Assembly: GCA_028687435.1 (NCBI GenBank)
Contig: JAQUAF010000033.1
Coordinates: forward strand, 1 to 61,014
Origin: Verrucomicrobiia bacterium
GTDB lineage: Bacteria > Verrucomicrobiota > Verrucomicrobiia > JABWAM01
Reading direction: 5' to 3'
Length of the DNA: 61,014 nt
How positions within the stretch are numbered: the stretch's first letter is position 1; each line of letters opens with the position of its first letter. The notes below the pieces were generated by a model. That model made no database searches and had not been told where the DNA came from. It worked only from the letters and a program-made list of their open reading frames with translations. The translations under genes and the position numbers were made by a program. Below are positions 25,693 through 35,435 of the stretch, one piece after another.

Positions 25693-26727
25693 GTGATTAC
25701 TCGCAAGGATGTTGCTGAAAAAGCAGGAGTTTCCCCTTCCACGGTTTCGTTTGTCATGAACAACCAGTGTGCGGCCATTGCCATCAGTGAAAAAACCCGC
25801 CAACGGGTTCTGGATGTGGCCGAGGAACTGGGATACCGCCGCAACGAAGTGGCCCGTTCCATGGCCACCGGCAAAACGCGTTTGATTGGATTTCTAGCTC
25901 CATCCATCGAGACCGAATTCATAGGCAAAATCTTGCAAGGTTCTTTGGACTTGGCGGAAGAAAAACACTTCTCCATCAAAATCGTTCGCATCCCCCCCAA
26001 CGCCCCGCCCCATGCCTTGGCCCGGCAATGGACCGAATCGCGTCTGGCAGGACTGATTTGCAACAGCCTCGACCCCGTTTTTCTGGAGGCGATCCATGCC
26101 GAACTGACTCGTTTCAACATGCCGACAGTCACCGTGGCCAACAGTTTCCCCCAACCCGGAGGAATGCGCATCGTTTCAGACGATCAACAGGGAATCCGTC
26201 TGGCAACCGAACACTTGGCCGGCTTGGGGCATTCCAAAATCGCTTTCATCTCCGGCGCACCCGGTCTTCCCAGCGAAAAATGCCGATCGGAAGGCTACCT
26301 TCAAGCCATGAAAACGCTGAATCTTGCCGTTCCTTCCGATTTTTTAAAATATGGTCATTGGGAAAAGGAACAAGAGGAAGATGCAGCCCGGGCAATGCTC
26401 AGCCTCCCCAATCGCCCCACTGCCATCATCTGTGCCAGCGATCTGACCGCCATGGCCGTTTTCAAAGTGGCGCGTCAACTTGGACTCCATGTGCCAAGGG
26501 ATCTTTCGGTCATCGGTTTCGGCAACATGATCGCGTCGCAATACACCGACCCCGCCCTGACCACCATTGACCAGCCTTTTGACGAAATGGGACGAACCGC
26601 CATGCGCTGTTTATTGGAACAAATTGATTCCGACAAAAACCCTTTCTCAGACCAAGCCCCCACCCGGAGTCTCCCAACCCGCTTGATCATCCGCGACTCC
26701 ACCGCCCCGGCAAGAGGCAAGGGGTAA
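25693..26727 (+). CDS. LacI family transcriptional regulator
   Basis: 344 residues from GTG 25693. The HTH (TRKDVAEKAGVSPSTVSFVM, about 3-22) and the hinge helix (YRRNEVARSMATGKT) are standard; the effector domain runs from about 60 to 335 (IGFLAPSIETEFIGKIL, ICASDLTAMAVFKVARQLG, DLSVIGFGNM). The frame is open upstream but that part has no family character and would contain the promoter. The neighbours downstream are two Gfo/Idh/MocA oxidoreductases and secreted carbohydrate genes, which it probably controls. The stop lies at the edge of a G-rich repeat word. Confidence 0.9.
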   Translation: MITRKDVAEKAGVSPSTVSFVMNNQCAAIAISEKTRQRVLDVAEELGYRRNEVARSMATGKTRLIGFLAPSIETEFIGKILQGSLDLAEEKHFSIKIVRIPPNAPPHALARQWTESRLAGLICNSLDPVFLEAIHAELTRFNMPTVTVANSFPQPGGMRIVSDDQQGIRLATEHLAGLGHSKIAFISGAPGLPSEKCRSEGYLQAMKTLNLAVPSDFLKYGHWEKEQEEDAARAMLSLPNRPTAIICASDLTAMAVFKVARQLGLHVPRDLSVIGFGNMIASQYTDPALTTIDQPFDEMGRTAMRCLLEQIDSDKNPFSDQAPTRSLPTRLIIRDSTAPARGKG

Positions 26728-26835
26728 GGTTTTAGGGGCAAGGCGCAAGATTCTAAAGGAATCTGCAGTAAACATTTTTTGACAGGATTTAAAGGATAAA
26801 CATTATCCGCCATCAGTTGATCTGCGTCCCTCTCT

Positions 26836-26915
26836 CCAACCGTTGAACTTTGAACCGTGAACCACCGAATCACCCTCTTACCCCTAACACCTTAAACCTC
26901 AAACCTCCCCCCCTG
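26836..26915. repeat. Degenerate TGAACC and TAAACC repeats (family A, third locus)
   Basis: AACCGTTGAACTTTGAACC and GTGAACC units are followed by ACCCCTAACACCTTAAACC and TCAAACC units up to the start of the oxidoreductase gene. G-rich complementary words (GGGGTAAGGTTTTAGGGG) lie right after the LacI stop near 26722. Nothing else is seen between the two genes apart from a GACAGGATTTAAAGGAT word near 26782. Confidence 0.6.
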
Positions 26916-26919
26916 CCCC

Positions 26920-27975
26920 ATGCCCCAACAAGCCAAAATCGCCTTCATCGGATGCGGTGGATTTTCCACCACATGCCTCTACCCCAACCTTCAAAGCATT
27001 CCCGAAATCGACCTTGTGGCCGTCTGCGACCTGAAAGCCGAACTGGCCCAAAGAAACGCCCGTACCTTCGGCGCAAAAAACTGGTACACCGATGTGGATA
27101 AAATGCTTTCCGCGGAAAAACCCGACGCTGCGGTCATCGTGGGACTTCCCAAAATGCATTACGAACTGGGCAAACGCTGTCTTGACGCCGGCCTGCCCAT
27201 TTATGTGGAGAAGCCCCCCGCCCTTACTTACGCCGAATGCCTGGATCTGGCGGAACACGCCAAAAAGAAAGGACTCTTCGGCATGGTGGGCCACATGAAA
27301 CGGCACAGCACCTGTTACCGGATGGCCAAGGCCATCATGGACAAGGAGGAATTCGGCGCCCTCAACGAAATCGAGGTGCGTTTCGCCAACTGCCGTTATC
27401 CCGCGCTCAAACACTGGGGCCTGACAAAAGGCCCCGCCCATGCGTTCCTCATCGCCCAGGCCGTGCACATTCTCGACCTGATCCGCTTCTTCGGCGACGA
27501 CGTGGCCGAGGTCCACTCGATCCTGCGGATGGTGGACGTCAAGGACGACCGGGGGCTCTTCGGTTTTGCCATCACCGTGAAATTCAAAAGCGGCGCCATC
27601 GGCGTGCTCAATCTCAACGCCTTTCACTGCCCGAACTTCCAGATGTCCGAATACTTCCAGGCCGCGGGCAACGAATGCTGGCTGGAAGTCCGCGACATGA
27701 TGGAACTGAATTATCACGCCAACCAAAAACCCATGCCTGAATTCAAGTTGGAAGGACGCGCCCAGATCTTCACCTGGCGGCCGGAGTTCACCGAGGTGGT
27801 CGGCTCCACCGCCGGCGGAGTGGTGGGGTACAAGGGCGAACTGCGGCGCTTCGCGCTGGCCGCCCTCGGACAGGAAAAACCCACAGCCGATCTCTTCGAC
27901 GGCGCCAAGGCCGTCCAACTGGCCGAAGCCATCTGGGACAGCAGCCAGACAGGAAAAACAGTATCATTAAGATAA
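26920..27975 (+). CDS. Gfo/Idh/MocA family oxidoreductase
   Basis: 351 residues. The Rossmann start KIAFIGCGGFSTTCLYPNL and the catalytic-lysine motif YVEKPPALTY (near residue 90) define the family; the C-terminal part is the alpha/beta substrate domain with HAFLIAQAVHILDLIRFFG. Members oxidise or reduce sugars and inositols with NAD(P). A second, different member follows 178 bases downstream and a LacI regulator precedes, a common arrangement in sugar catabolic loci. The exact sugar is unknown. Confidence 0.9.
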   Translation: MPQQAKIAFIGCGGFSTTCLYPNLQSIPEIDLVAVCDLKAELAQRNARTFGAKNWYTDVDKMLSAEKPDAAVIVGLPKMHYELGKRCLDAGLPIYVEKPPALTYAECLDLAEHAKKKGLFGMVGHMKRHSTCYRMAKAIMDKEEFGALNEIEVRFANCRYPALKHWGLTKGPAHAFLIAQAVHILDLIRFFGDDVAEVHSILRMVDVKDDRGLFGFAITVKFKSGAIGVLNLNAFHCPNFQMSEYFQAAGNECWLEVRDMMELNYHANQKPMPEFKLEGRAQIFTWRPEFTEVVGSTAGGVVGYKGELRRFALAALGQEKPTADLFDGAKAVQLAEAIWDSSQTGKTVSLR

Positions 27976-27981
27976 AACGAT

Positions 27982-28146
27982 AGGCACTCAGTCGCTCGGG
28001 GCACTGAGGCACTAAGAAATTAATCCCAAATTCCTCCTTAGTGCCTGAGTGTCTCAGTGCCCAGAGTGCCTCAGCAACTTAACCCCAAAATCCAAGTGCC
28101 TCAGTACCCCAGTGCCCTAGTGCCTGAGCACCTGAGTGCCTCTCCT
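27982..28146. repeat. Large array of AGTGCCT/AGGCACT repeats (family B)
   Basis: Nearly the whole gap between the two oxidoreductase genes is built of a roughly 10-base degenerate unit. The left arm (27982-28017, AGGCACT form) is complementary to the right arm (28036-28076, AGTGCCT form), and a third block (28094-28146) follows up to the next start codon. Shorter blocks occur at 38114, 44961, 54573 and 55941. Confidence 0.85.
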
Positions 28147-28153
28147 CAAAAAC

Positions 28154-29050
28154 ATGAAAATCGGACTCGTTGGCGCGACTAAAATCTGGCACGGCATGAC
28201 CTTTGCCGAAATGCTCAATGGCTATGACGAAAAAATGGCTGAACAATGCAAATGGGGGCCAAAATTCAAAAACCGCGTGGGCGGCAGCGCCCGCATCACC
28301 CATGTCTGGGACGAAAACATCGAACACGCCCGCGAATCCTCCCGGATCTGCGGCATCCCGAACGTCATGGAGAAAAAAGAGGACTTGATCGGCAAGGTGG
28401 ACGCCGTCCTGGTCGCCGACGATTGCACCCTCAAACACCAGCGCAAGGCGATTCCGTTCCTCAAGGCGGGCATTCCCACATTCATTGACAAACCGCTCTC
28501 CCCCGACATCCATGAGGCGGAGGAGATCATCAAACTGGCCAGAAAACACCGCGCCCCCCTCATGTCCTGCTCCGCCCTGCGATTCGCCAGGGAAACGAAG
28601 GATTTGCGCGAAGGCAAAGACCGCATCGGCGACATCCTCACCGGCTTCGCCTCCTGCCGCGCCTGCATGGGCGGCCTGGTCTTTTACGGCATCCACGCCG
28701 TGGAACTGCTCTATTCCGTGGCGGGACAAGGCGTCAAGTCCGTGCAAAATCTGGGACGCAAAAAAGAGGATCTGGTGGCGATCAAATACAAGGACGGCCG
28801 CCGCTTCACCGTCACCGCCTACGAAAACATCAATGTCCGGTTTCAACTGGGCCTTTACGGCACGGAAGGACACCGCATCATCGACGTGACGGATTCCGGC
28901 CATTTCTACTCCGAAATGCTCCGCAACTTCGTCCACATGGCCGAAACCCGCGAGGAAATCATCCCCCTGAAGGATGTCCTGGAAACCATCAAAACCGTGG
29001 TCAAAGGCAGACAATCTGCCAATGAGGGAAAAACTATTCCCTTGAGTTGA
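28154..29050 (+). CDS. Gfo/Idh/MocA family oxidoreductase (shorter paralogue)
   Basis: 298 residues from ATG 28154; the frame runs six codons further into the upstream repeat. The Rossmann start MKIGLVGATKIWHGMTFAEM is atypical, with GATKIW in place of the GxGxxG loop, but the lysine motif FIDKPLSPDIHEAEEI and the domain order fit the family. It is about 50 residues shorter than its neighbour. Cofactor binding may differ. It shares the LacI-controlled neighbourhood. Confidence 0.8.
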   Translation: MKIGLVGATKIWHGMTFAEMLNGYDEKMAEQCKWGPKFKNRVGGSARITHVWDENIEHARESSRICGIPNVMEKKEDLIGKVDAVLVADDCTLKHQRKAIPFLKAGIPTFIDKPLSPDIHEAEEIIKLARKHRAPLMSCSALRFARETKDLREGKDRIGDILTGFASCRACMGGLVFYGIHAVELLYSVAGQGVKSVQNLGRKKEDLVAIKYKDGRRFTVTAYENINVRFQLGLYGTEGHRIIDVTDSGHFYSEMLRNFVHMAETREEIIPLKDVLETIKTVVKGRQSANEGKTIPLS

Positions 29051-29136
29051 TGAATACGGTTAAATAAATTTTCCAAGAACCCAAACGGAAAAATCTCTCT
29101 CAATATCGAAATATATAAGAAATTCAGGATTCTATT

Positions 29137-30783
29137 ATGAAAAAAACAATAATGCTATTGCTATTGAGTTCACTTATTTTATTTGAAAATAAAAAAGTTA
29201 TGGCAGAAGAAAAAAGTCAGATTTACTTTCTGGCCGATCCTTTCAAAACACTTATCCTTCCCCAAACCAATGCAATAACGGAAACAATGATATCAGATCT
29301 TCAGGTTTTGCTTGCCGCTGGTGAATATGAGGCGGCCAGTTTTGTCATTTACGCAGCGGAAGACCTGAAAAATCTTGAACTTAAAGTCAGCCCATTGAAA
29401 AATGACAACAAAACTTTATCCAAGGAAGCTGTGGATGTTCGTGCGGTCAAATGCTGGTATCAGTCTGGACACGGTGCCAAATTGGAAAAAGATAAGCGCC
29501 TTTTAGTACCGGAATTACTTCTCCACGATGATGACCTAGTGCGTGTTGACTATGAAAAAAAAGAAAATTTCCTAAAAAATGTTATAGATAAAGATCAAAT
29601 TGAATATGTGCCAATCAGCACAGCGACAAGCGAGCATTTAGCCAATATTCGTCCCCTGGACGCAAAACAACTGTTACCCATCACAATTCAAAAAAATTCC
29701 TCCAAACAATTTTGGATTACCATTCACACGCCACCGAACACCGCACCTGGGATATATAAATACACAATAAGCTTCAATGTCAAAAACACAAAACTTCCAA
29801 CACTTAATCTTTCAGCGCATATTCTTCCTTTCCGGCTTTTGGAAACAACAGAAACGGACGAAATGATCAGTATATTTTACCGAGGAAGACTAAATGTGAA
29901 CAGACAAATCTCCATTGACACCCGGGAAAAATCTCCCATCCAGTATGTTGCGGAAATTGAAAATCTAAAAAATCACGGCATTCGCTATGCCCCCTTTTAT
30001 CAAACCTACAACGAGCAACTGCTTCGAAATGAGATTCAGATGCGCGAGAAGGTCGGCCTGACATCTCAGGGATTGTTTTTATCCTGCTGGGCTGAACGCC
30101 CTTCAGCAGAAGCCGCAAGAAAATGGACGAAATTTTTAGCGCCTTTGGGTTATCCCAATGTTTATTTTTTTGAAGAACCGGGCGTTGATTATCAGCAAGA
30201 AAAATTGGTGGAAAAAACCGCCAGATATAAAGCCACCCGCGAAGCTGGCGGAAAAGTATTCAGCTGGTATTGTCCCGCTCATGTTGACGATGCCATGCGG
30301 GAGCAAATTGATTTGGCCATAGGTCCAAATCCCGGTGAAATTGAAAAAATTCATCGGTTAAGGCGAAAAATTCTTCGCGCCAATTTAATGCCTGTAGATG
30401 AACAAAATATTGAAAATTTTAGGCGAGATCATGGTTTGGTCAGATGGCAAGACAAATTTGACGGCGTTCTCTGCTATTGTTATCAGGATCACTGCCGGGG
30501 ACATGCCTGGAATGACTTTGACAGTTCCACACGGGGTTTTCTCTATACCTATCCGACTATTGACGGAGTCGTGGACACTCTTTGCTGGGAAGCCTTCCGC
30601 GAAGGCATTGATGATGTTCGTTATCTGAAAACATTGATACAGGCAATAAATAATGCGCCGGTTCAAAAACAACAGATTGCCCATGAAGCGCGTGAATGGA
30701 TCAACCGGTTAAATGCCAAAAAATGCATTTTGGCAGAAACACGCGCTGAAATCACCAAATGGATTCTCAAACTGAACCAGTAG
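29137..30783 (+). CDS. Secreted DUF4091/GH123-like protein
   Basis: 548 residues with a signal peptide (MKKTIMLLLLSSLILFEN, cleavage near AEE at about 24). The C-terminal block TIDGVVDTLCWEAFREGIDD and then VRYLKTLIQAI is the DUF4091 signature found in GH123-type glycosidases; a central region (EEPGVDYQQEK, KVFSWYCPAHVDD) suggests a barrel with acidic active-site residues. Codon use is visibly A+T-rich compared with the genes upstream. A related but longer protein follows. Glycosidase activity is inferred. Confidence 0.75.
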   Translation: MKKTIMLLLLSSLILFENKKVMAEEKSQIYFLADPFKTLILPQTNAITETMISDLQVLLAAGEYEAASFVIYAAEDLKNLELKVSPLKNDNKTLSKEAVDVRAVKCWYQSGHGAKLEKDKRLLVPELLLHDDDLVRVDYEKKENFLKNVIDKDQIEYVPISTATSEHLANIRPLDAKQLLPITIQKNSSKQFWITIHTPPNTAPGIYKYTISFNVKNTKLPTLNLSAHILPFRLLETTETDEMISIFYRGRLNVNRQISIDTREKSPIQYVAEIENLKNHGIRYAPFYQTYNEQLLRNEIQMREKVGLTSQGLFLSCWAERPSAEAARKWTKFLAPLGYPNVYFFEEPGVDYQQEKLVEKTARYKATREAGGKVFSWYCPAHVDDAMREQIDLAIGPNPGEIEKIHRLRRKILRANLMPVDEQNIENFRRDHGLVRWQDKFDGVLCYCYQDHCRGHAWNDFDSSTRGFLYTYPTIDGVVDTLCWEAFREGIDDVRYLKTLIQAINNAPVQKQQIAHEAREWINRLNAKKCILAETRAEITKWILKLNQ

Positions 30784-30794
30784 TCGAAATCATC

Positions 30795-30820
30795 TTATCA
30801 AATGATAATTTTTATTTTTC
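30795..30820 (+). terminator. Weak terminator-like hairpin
   Basis: TTATCA and TGATAA form a 6-bp stem around AA, followed by TTTTTATTTTT. It lies 12 bases after the stop of the preceding gene; the stem is short and A+T-rich. Confidence 0.45.
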
Positions 30821-31065
30821 CTTTTCACCGCTATCCCATCATTCCACGCAACGACCAAAATATCGTTTTTGTTCAGGGGAGAATGAGATGAAAAGCCAAA
30901 AGCTGAGATAAAAATGCATGGATCGGCTCCACAGCCCCACGAATATCCATCGCCCCTTTCACTCGACTTCACTCGTGACGAACCTCCTCTCTCCAAAAAG
31001 GCCATCACTGGCAAAATGATGGGATGACTGTGAATTGTGGTGTAAAACTTAAAAAAGAAAATACG

Positions 31066-33486
31066 ATGAAAAAGGTAATAATTCTGCTTATTGCGTTGGC
31101 TGCATGTGGCTGCATGGCGGCCCAAGAAGGAAGCAATATCGCCCTAGGCAAGCCTTATACCATGTGCCCTGCGCCAGATTACGCCCTTTGCAAGGATGCA
31201 GGAGATCTGACTCAGCTTACCGACGGGGAATACACCTCGGGCACAAGATATCTATGGACCCATCCATCAACAGTGGGATGGAACAGTGCACGGCCTGCCA
31301 TCATCACCATAGACCTGAAAAATATTTATCCCATACGGGGAGTCTCCTACTCAACCGCCGCAGGAGCAGCAGACGTGCAGTGGCCAAGCGCGATCTATGT
31401 GCTAGTTTCCGACGACGGAAAGGATTATTACGAGGCAGGTGAGATGGCTTATACATCCATGCAATCCGACGCGGCTCCGGATATCCCCCCATACCAGCCA
31501 CATAAATTCTGGACTGACAAGATGAAAACTCACGGCCGCTATGTCGCACTGCTGATTACAGGTCCTTCCTATCTTTTTGTCGACGAAGTAGAAGTCTACA
31601 AGGGCGAGCCTGCATGGACAAGCATCCCCTTTTCCGGAACGGCTTATAAAAATTTAAAGTCATACTTTGCTGGCGCAGAAATCAGATCCTTCCTGAAAAA
31701 TTCCCTCAACATTATATCGCTCAGGGATGCAATGAATCGTTACGAGATACCCGGCGAGAAAAAAAAAGAAATCGAAAGGCAACTAAAGCTGGTCGAGGAT
31801 GAGATCTCGACCATGTCTGTCGATGTTAAGGGTGAGCGGATTATCCTCCCGCTGAACTCCACACAGGAGCGATTCCTGCGCGCGCAGGCGTTGTTATGGA
31901 AAGGGATGGATAGGAATGAAATAACCGCATGGAAGGCATCTCCTTGGGATCCCATGCCGCTTGTGCAATTTCCGCCTAAAAAATCCGATTCGCCGATTCA
32001 GGTAAAAATGATGACAAATGAATTTAGGAATGCATGCTTCAATATCGCAAGCACACTTGAAAACACCGTTAACCTGAAGCTTAAAATACAAGGTCTCCCC
32101 GGAGGCGAAAACCCGAAATATATAAAAGTGCACCAAGCAGAATGGACGGTGATTCAGAAAGGGAATCCGGTCGTTTCCGCACTCCCGCTTGCGGAATACG
32201 ATCCGTCTGCCGAATCCTTCCTGATAAAAGTCACCCCCGGGCTTGTGCGGCAAGTGTGGCTTACCTTCAATCCTAAAAACGTGAAAGCAGGAGACTATCA
32301 CGGAAGTATCATTTTGCAAGACGAGAAAAAGACAGTCAATATCCCGCTTTCCCTCAAAATATACCCGATAAGGTTCCCGGATAAATGCACTCTCCATCTG
32401 GGAGGCTGGGACTATACAGGAACAGGAGGAGGCGACATTACGAATGACAACCGTAACTTAGTAGTTAAATACCTGCAGGAACACTTTGTAGATTCCCCTT
32501 GGTCGTCAAGCGAAGTGCTGGATCCTGGAGAATATGATGTCACCGGAAAGATGACGAATCCACCAAATACAAAGTTGTTTGATGAATGGATCGATATGTG
32601 GAAAAATTCCTCTCAATATTGCGTATATATGGCGGTGAAATCAGACTTTGCGGGTTCAAAATACAATACCGACCTTTTTCAGAAAAAAGTGCGGGTATGG
32701 GCGAAGTTCTGGGCAAGACATATGCAGGATCTTGGTCTTAAACCGGAACAACTGGCATTACTGATCCTTGATGAGCCGGCGGAGTGGCGGAATGACATCA
32801 AACAGATAGAAGAAACGATCATCAATTGGGCTTCAGCGGTACATTCATCCGGAACGGGAATAAGGATCTGGGAAGACATCTGCTACGTGAATCCTTCATC
32901 GGCGAATCAGACCTTGTTCGCTTCCTGCGACGTGCTCTGCCCAAACAGGGTGACCTTTCTAAAATCCAATGAAATTTTTAAAAATTACTACACTGAAAAA
33001 ACAAGACTAGGCAAACCGCATCTAGAATTCTATTCCTGCAAAGGGCCATCAAGGGCACTCGACCCGTATGCATATTACCGCCTCCAGGCCTGGACATGCT
33101 GGCAGTATGGCGCAAAGGCCGGCTATTTCTGGGCTTTCTCCGACTCGGGCGGCGGCTCCAGTTGGAACGAATTCACGACAAAAAGAGCCGTTTTCGTTCC
33201 CTTCTTCCTGGATAAAGATTCGGTTACTCCAGCAAAACAAATGGAGGCGATACGGGAAGGTCTTGAGGATTATGAATACCTCACCATGCTCAAGGCAGCC
33301 ATTGATAATGGAAATAACAGGGGAACCAGGGCGTTCAATCAGGCAAAACAGTTGCTTGAAAACGCCCCTAAAATGGTTTGTAATACGATGGGCGCCAGCG
33401 AATTTGACTGGAACGTGAAGAAGGACAGATCCGTTGCCGAAGTGATGAGGCTAAGGATTCTGGAAGCGCTGGCGGCAATCCAGTAA
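31066..33486 (+). CDS. Secreted lipoprotein with F5/8-like and DUF4091 (GH123-like) domains
   Basis: 806 residues from ATG 31066. A lipoprotein signal (KKVIILLIALAACGCM, lipobox LAAC) is followed by a discoidin-like binding domain (about 25-170: NIALGKPYTMCP, LTDGEYTSGTRYLW, PIRGVSYSTAAGA), then a beta region and a catalytic-like domain with LALLILDEPAEWRND near 585. The C-terminal DUF4091 block reads EAIREGLEDYEYLTMLKAAI. The domain order fits GH123-like enzymes acting on amino-sugar glycans, but the substrate is open. It shares the A+T-rich composition of this stretch. Confidence 0.75.
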   Translation: MKKVIILLIALAACGCMAAQEGSNIALGKPYTMCPAPDYALCKDAGDLTQLTDGEYTSGTRYLWTHPSTVGWNSARPAIITIDLKNIYPIRGVSYSTAAGAADVQWPSAIYVLVSDDGKDYYEAGEMAYTSMQSDAAPDIPPYQPHKFWTDKMKTHGRYVALLITGPSYLFVDEVEVYKGEPAWTSIPFSGTAYKNLKSYFAGAEIRSFLKNSLNIISLRDAMNRYEIPGEKKKEIERQLKLVEDEISTMSVDVKGERIILPLNSTQERFLRAQALLWKGMDRNEITAWKASPWDPMPLVQFPPKKSDSPIQVKMMTNEFRNACFNIASTLENTVNLKLKIQGLPGGENPKYIKVHQAEWTVIQKGNPVVSALPLAEYDPSAESFLIKVTPGLVRQVWLTFNPKNVKAGDYHGSIILQDEKKTVNIPLSLKIYPIRFPDKCTLHLGGWDYTGTGGGDITNDNRNLVVKYLQEHFVDSPWSSSEVLDPGEYDVTGKMTNPPNTKLFDEWIDMWKNSSQYCVYMAVKSDFAGSKYNTDLFQKKVRVWAKFWARHMQDLGLKPEQLALLILDEPAEWRNDIKQIEETIINWASAVHSSGTGIRIWEDICYVNPSSANQTLFASCDVLCPNRVTFLKSNEIFKNYYTEKTRLGKPHLEFYSCKGPSRALDPYAYYRLQAWTCWQYGAKAGYFWAFSDSGGGSSWNEFTTKRAVFVPFFLDKDSVTPAKQMEAIREGLEDYEYLTMLKAAIDNGNNRGTRAFNQAKQLLENAPKMVCNTMGASEFDWNVKKDRSVAEVMRLRILEALAAIQ

Positions 33487-33513
33487 CTACAACCAGGAAA
33501 CCCCCTGCCGAAA

Positions 33514-34260
33514 ATGATTGAAAAAAACGAAAAATGGGTCGTGAGATGCCAGCCCCTTCCCCAAAAAAAAGAGGGAATCAAGGTCGTCAACCGGTCTTCC
33601 GCCCATCACTGCCACGGCGTTGCAGAACTGGCCTTTACGATGATTGAGCTTTTAGCGGCAATATGTATAATTTCGATATTTTTTGCCCTTCTTTCAACCG
33701 GATTAAAAACGGCTCGGGATAAGGCCAGGCAAATTGAGTGCATGTCTAATCTAAAGCAGCTATACACCGCAGTGCTCCAATATGCGCAAGACAACAATGA
33801 TAAAATTCTGCCTTATTTGACGCCAGAGGGCTACTCTTGGTGCGCGTATCTGGATGGTGAGTACGGCCCCAAAATCAAGTATATTTCACAGGTCTCTTAT
33901 TCAAAAATAAAGCGGCAGATTATTCATTGCCCCGCGGAGCCTGTCCACACCGGAACGGACCGCGACGGCAAACCCATTAGTTGGACTCCCTATTGCGATT
34001 ATGCAATGAACCGCTTGGTTAGCTGGTCAGTTTATAGCGGATGGGGATTGAATGATCCGCCAAAAAGGGTGTTCGACTTCACCGATGCCGCCCGTCACTT
34101 CTTATTTTGCGATTCAAATTATTATTTTACAGACACAACCGGTTATATTTCCAACATCGATTACCGGCATTCGGGGGGTATAAATCTTGTCTTTTTGGAT
34201 GGACACTGCGAATGGCGCATGGGGCCGCTCTCCTCTAATCCAGATGAATATCCTTGGTGA
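33514..34260 (+). CDS. Prepilin-type pseudopilin with H-X9-DG C-terminus
   Basis: 248 residues. The type IV prepilin motif AFTMIELLAAICIISIFFAL starts near residue 40, after a 39-residue leader that is long for this class; the residue before Phe is Ala rather than the usual Gly. KARQIECMSNLKQLYTAVLQ and YAQDNNDKILPY follow. The end carries HSGGINLVFLDG, the H-X9-DG signature of the large prepilin-like families of Lentisphaerota, Verrucomicrobiota and Planctomycetota. It may be a surface or secretion-linked protein working with the neighbouring secreted hydrolases. Confidence 0.85.
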   Translation: MIEKNEKWVVRCQPLPQKKEGIKVVNRSSAHHCHGVAELAFTMIELLAAICIISIFFALLSTGLKTARDKARQIECMSNLKQLYTAVLQYAQDNNDKILPYLTPEGYSWCAYLDGEYGPKIKYISQVSYSKIKRQIIHCPAEPVHTGTDRDGKPISWTPYCDYAMNRLVSWSVYSGWGLNDPPKRVFDFTDAARHFLFCDSNYYFTDTTGYISNIDYRHSGGINLVFLDGHCEWRMGPLSSNPDEYPW

Positions 34261-34481
34261 TTTGATCAAACTATAATGGCGAGTTGCTTTTCGATGCGAG
34301 TGAAATGAATAGCTGGGCAAATCCTCATCGCAAAAAAGCCCCGTGCTACGCTAAAGGCTTCGACGAGGCGAAAGCTATTTCCGAAAAATGACGGGATGGC
34401 TGCGATCCATTTTCATAACAAAAAGAGGCTTTTGATTAAGCAAAAACGACGGCAAAAATTAACTCTTACAAAAATGGTGAT

Positions 34482-35435
34482 ATGATTTACTCAAGAACGA
34501 AACACATCAAAGACAGCATTGTTTCCGGAATTCACAAAATCTATTCTGGCAATGCAAAAAAGAAATGCCGGAGAATGGAATTTATTTTAGGGATGACTTT
34601 GGCATTATATATTTTTACTCGATGTCAGGCGACTGAAACACCATCACAATTTGACTTTATAAAAAACGGCGTTGTTGCTCATGCGGGTGGTGAAGCGGAT
34701 TTTCCGGAAAACACTCTGCCGGCATTTCGCAACGCCATCACTTTGGGAGTGGAATGGGTGGAACTTGATATTCATTTGAGCAAAGACCGACGTTTGGTGG
34801 TCATCCATGATAAAGATACGGAGCGGGTTGGCGACAAAAAACTGATCGTTTGTGAATCAGATTTCGATCATCTTAAAGAAGTGGATGTGGCCGCCACATT
34901 TCGCAAACAACATAAAAGCAATCTCGATCAGTGCCCCAAAGCTGAAATTCCCTTATTGGAGGATGTGCTTCAATTGGTGATGTCACAAGGAAAATCACGG
35001 CTCTTAATTGATCCCAAGCCCGATTGTGTGCCTCAGATCATGGAACTGATTATGAGAATGAAAGCCACTCCATATGTCGGATTCCTTGGATACAGCGTGC
35101 AAAGGATGAAAGAGGTCAAAAAAATGGATTCGTCTATTCCTATATTTTTCTGTCGAAAACTGGTGTCATCTGACACTGAACTCCAGGAGGACATTGACAT
35201 CGCAATGGCCCAGGGTTTCGAGGGAATCAACTTGCATACGCCCGTAGAGGAACCAGCAGAACAAGTCATAAAACGGGTCGTACGGATCCATGCAGCGGGA
35301 CTCAAAGCGATGGTTTGGACCGTCAATGATGCAGAAAAGTTGAAGGCATTGGCAAAAGGCTCGGTGGATTACATCATTACCGACGTTCCCAAGCTTTTTC
35401 TCAACGTGAAACAAGGAATGAGCGAGGCAAAATGA
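34482..35435 (+). CDS. Glycerophosphodiester phosphodiesterase family protein
   Basis: 317 residues with a hydrophobic segment (MEFILGMTLALYIFTRCQA, about 32-50) that is probably a signal sequence; ATG 34575 is an alternative start. GDPD motifs follow: VVAHAGGEADFPENTLPAF, VEWVELDIHLSKDRRLVVIH and TVNDAEKLKALAKGSVDYII. The family normally has HRG in the first motif; here it is HAG, so the conserved arginine is absent. It would hydrolyse glycerophosphodiesters to glycerol-3-phosphate if active. Confidence 0.85.
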   Translation: MIYSRTKHIKDSIVSGIHKIYSGNAKKKCRRMEFILGMTLALYIFTRCQATETPSQFDFIKNGVVAHAGGEADFPENTLPAFRNAITLGVEWVELDIHLSKDRRLVVIHDKDTERVGDKKLIVCESDFDHLKEVDVAATFRKQHKSNLDQCPKAEIPLLEDVLQLVMSQGKSRLLIDPKPDCVPQIMELIMRMKATPYVGFLGYSVQRMKEVKKMDSSIPIFFCRKLVSSDTELQEDIDIAMAQGFEGINLHTPVEEPAEQVIKRVVRIHAAGLKAMVWTVNDAEKLKALAKGSVDYIITDVPKLFLNVKQGMSEAK

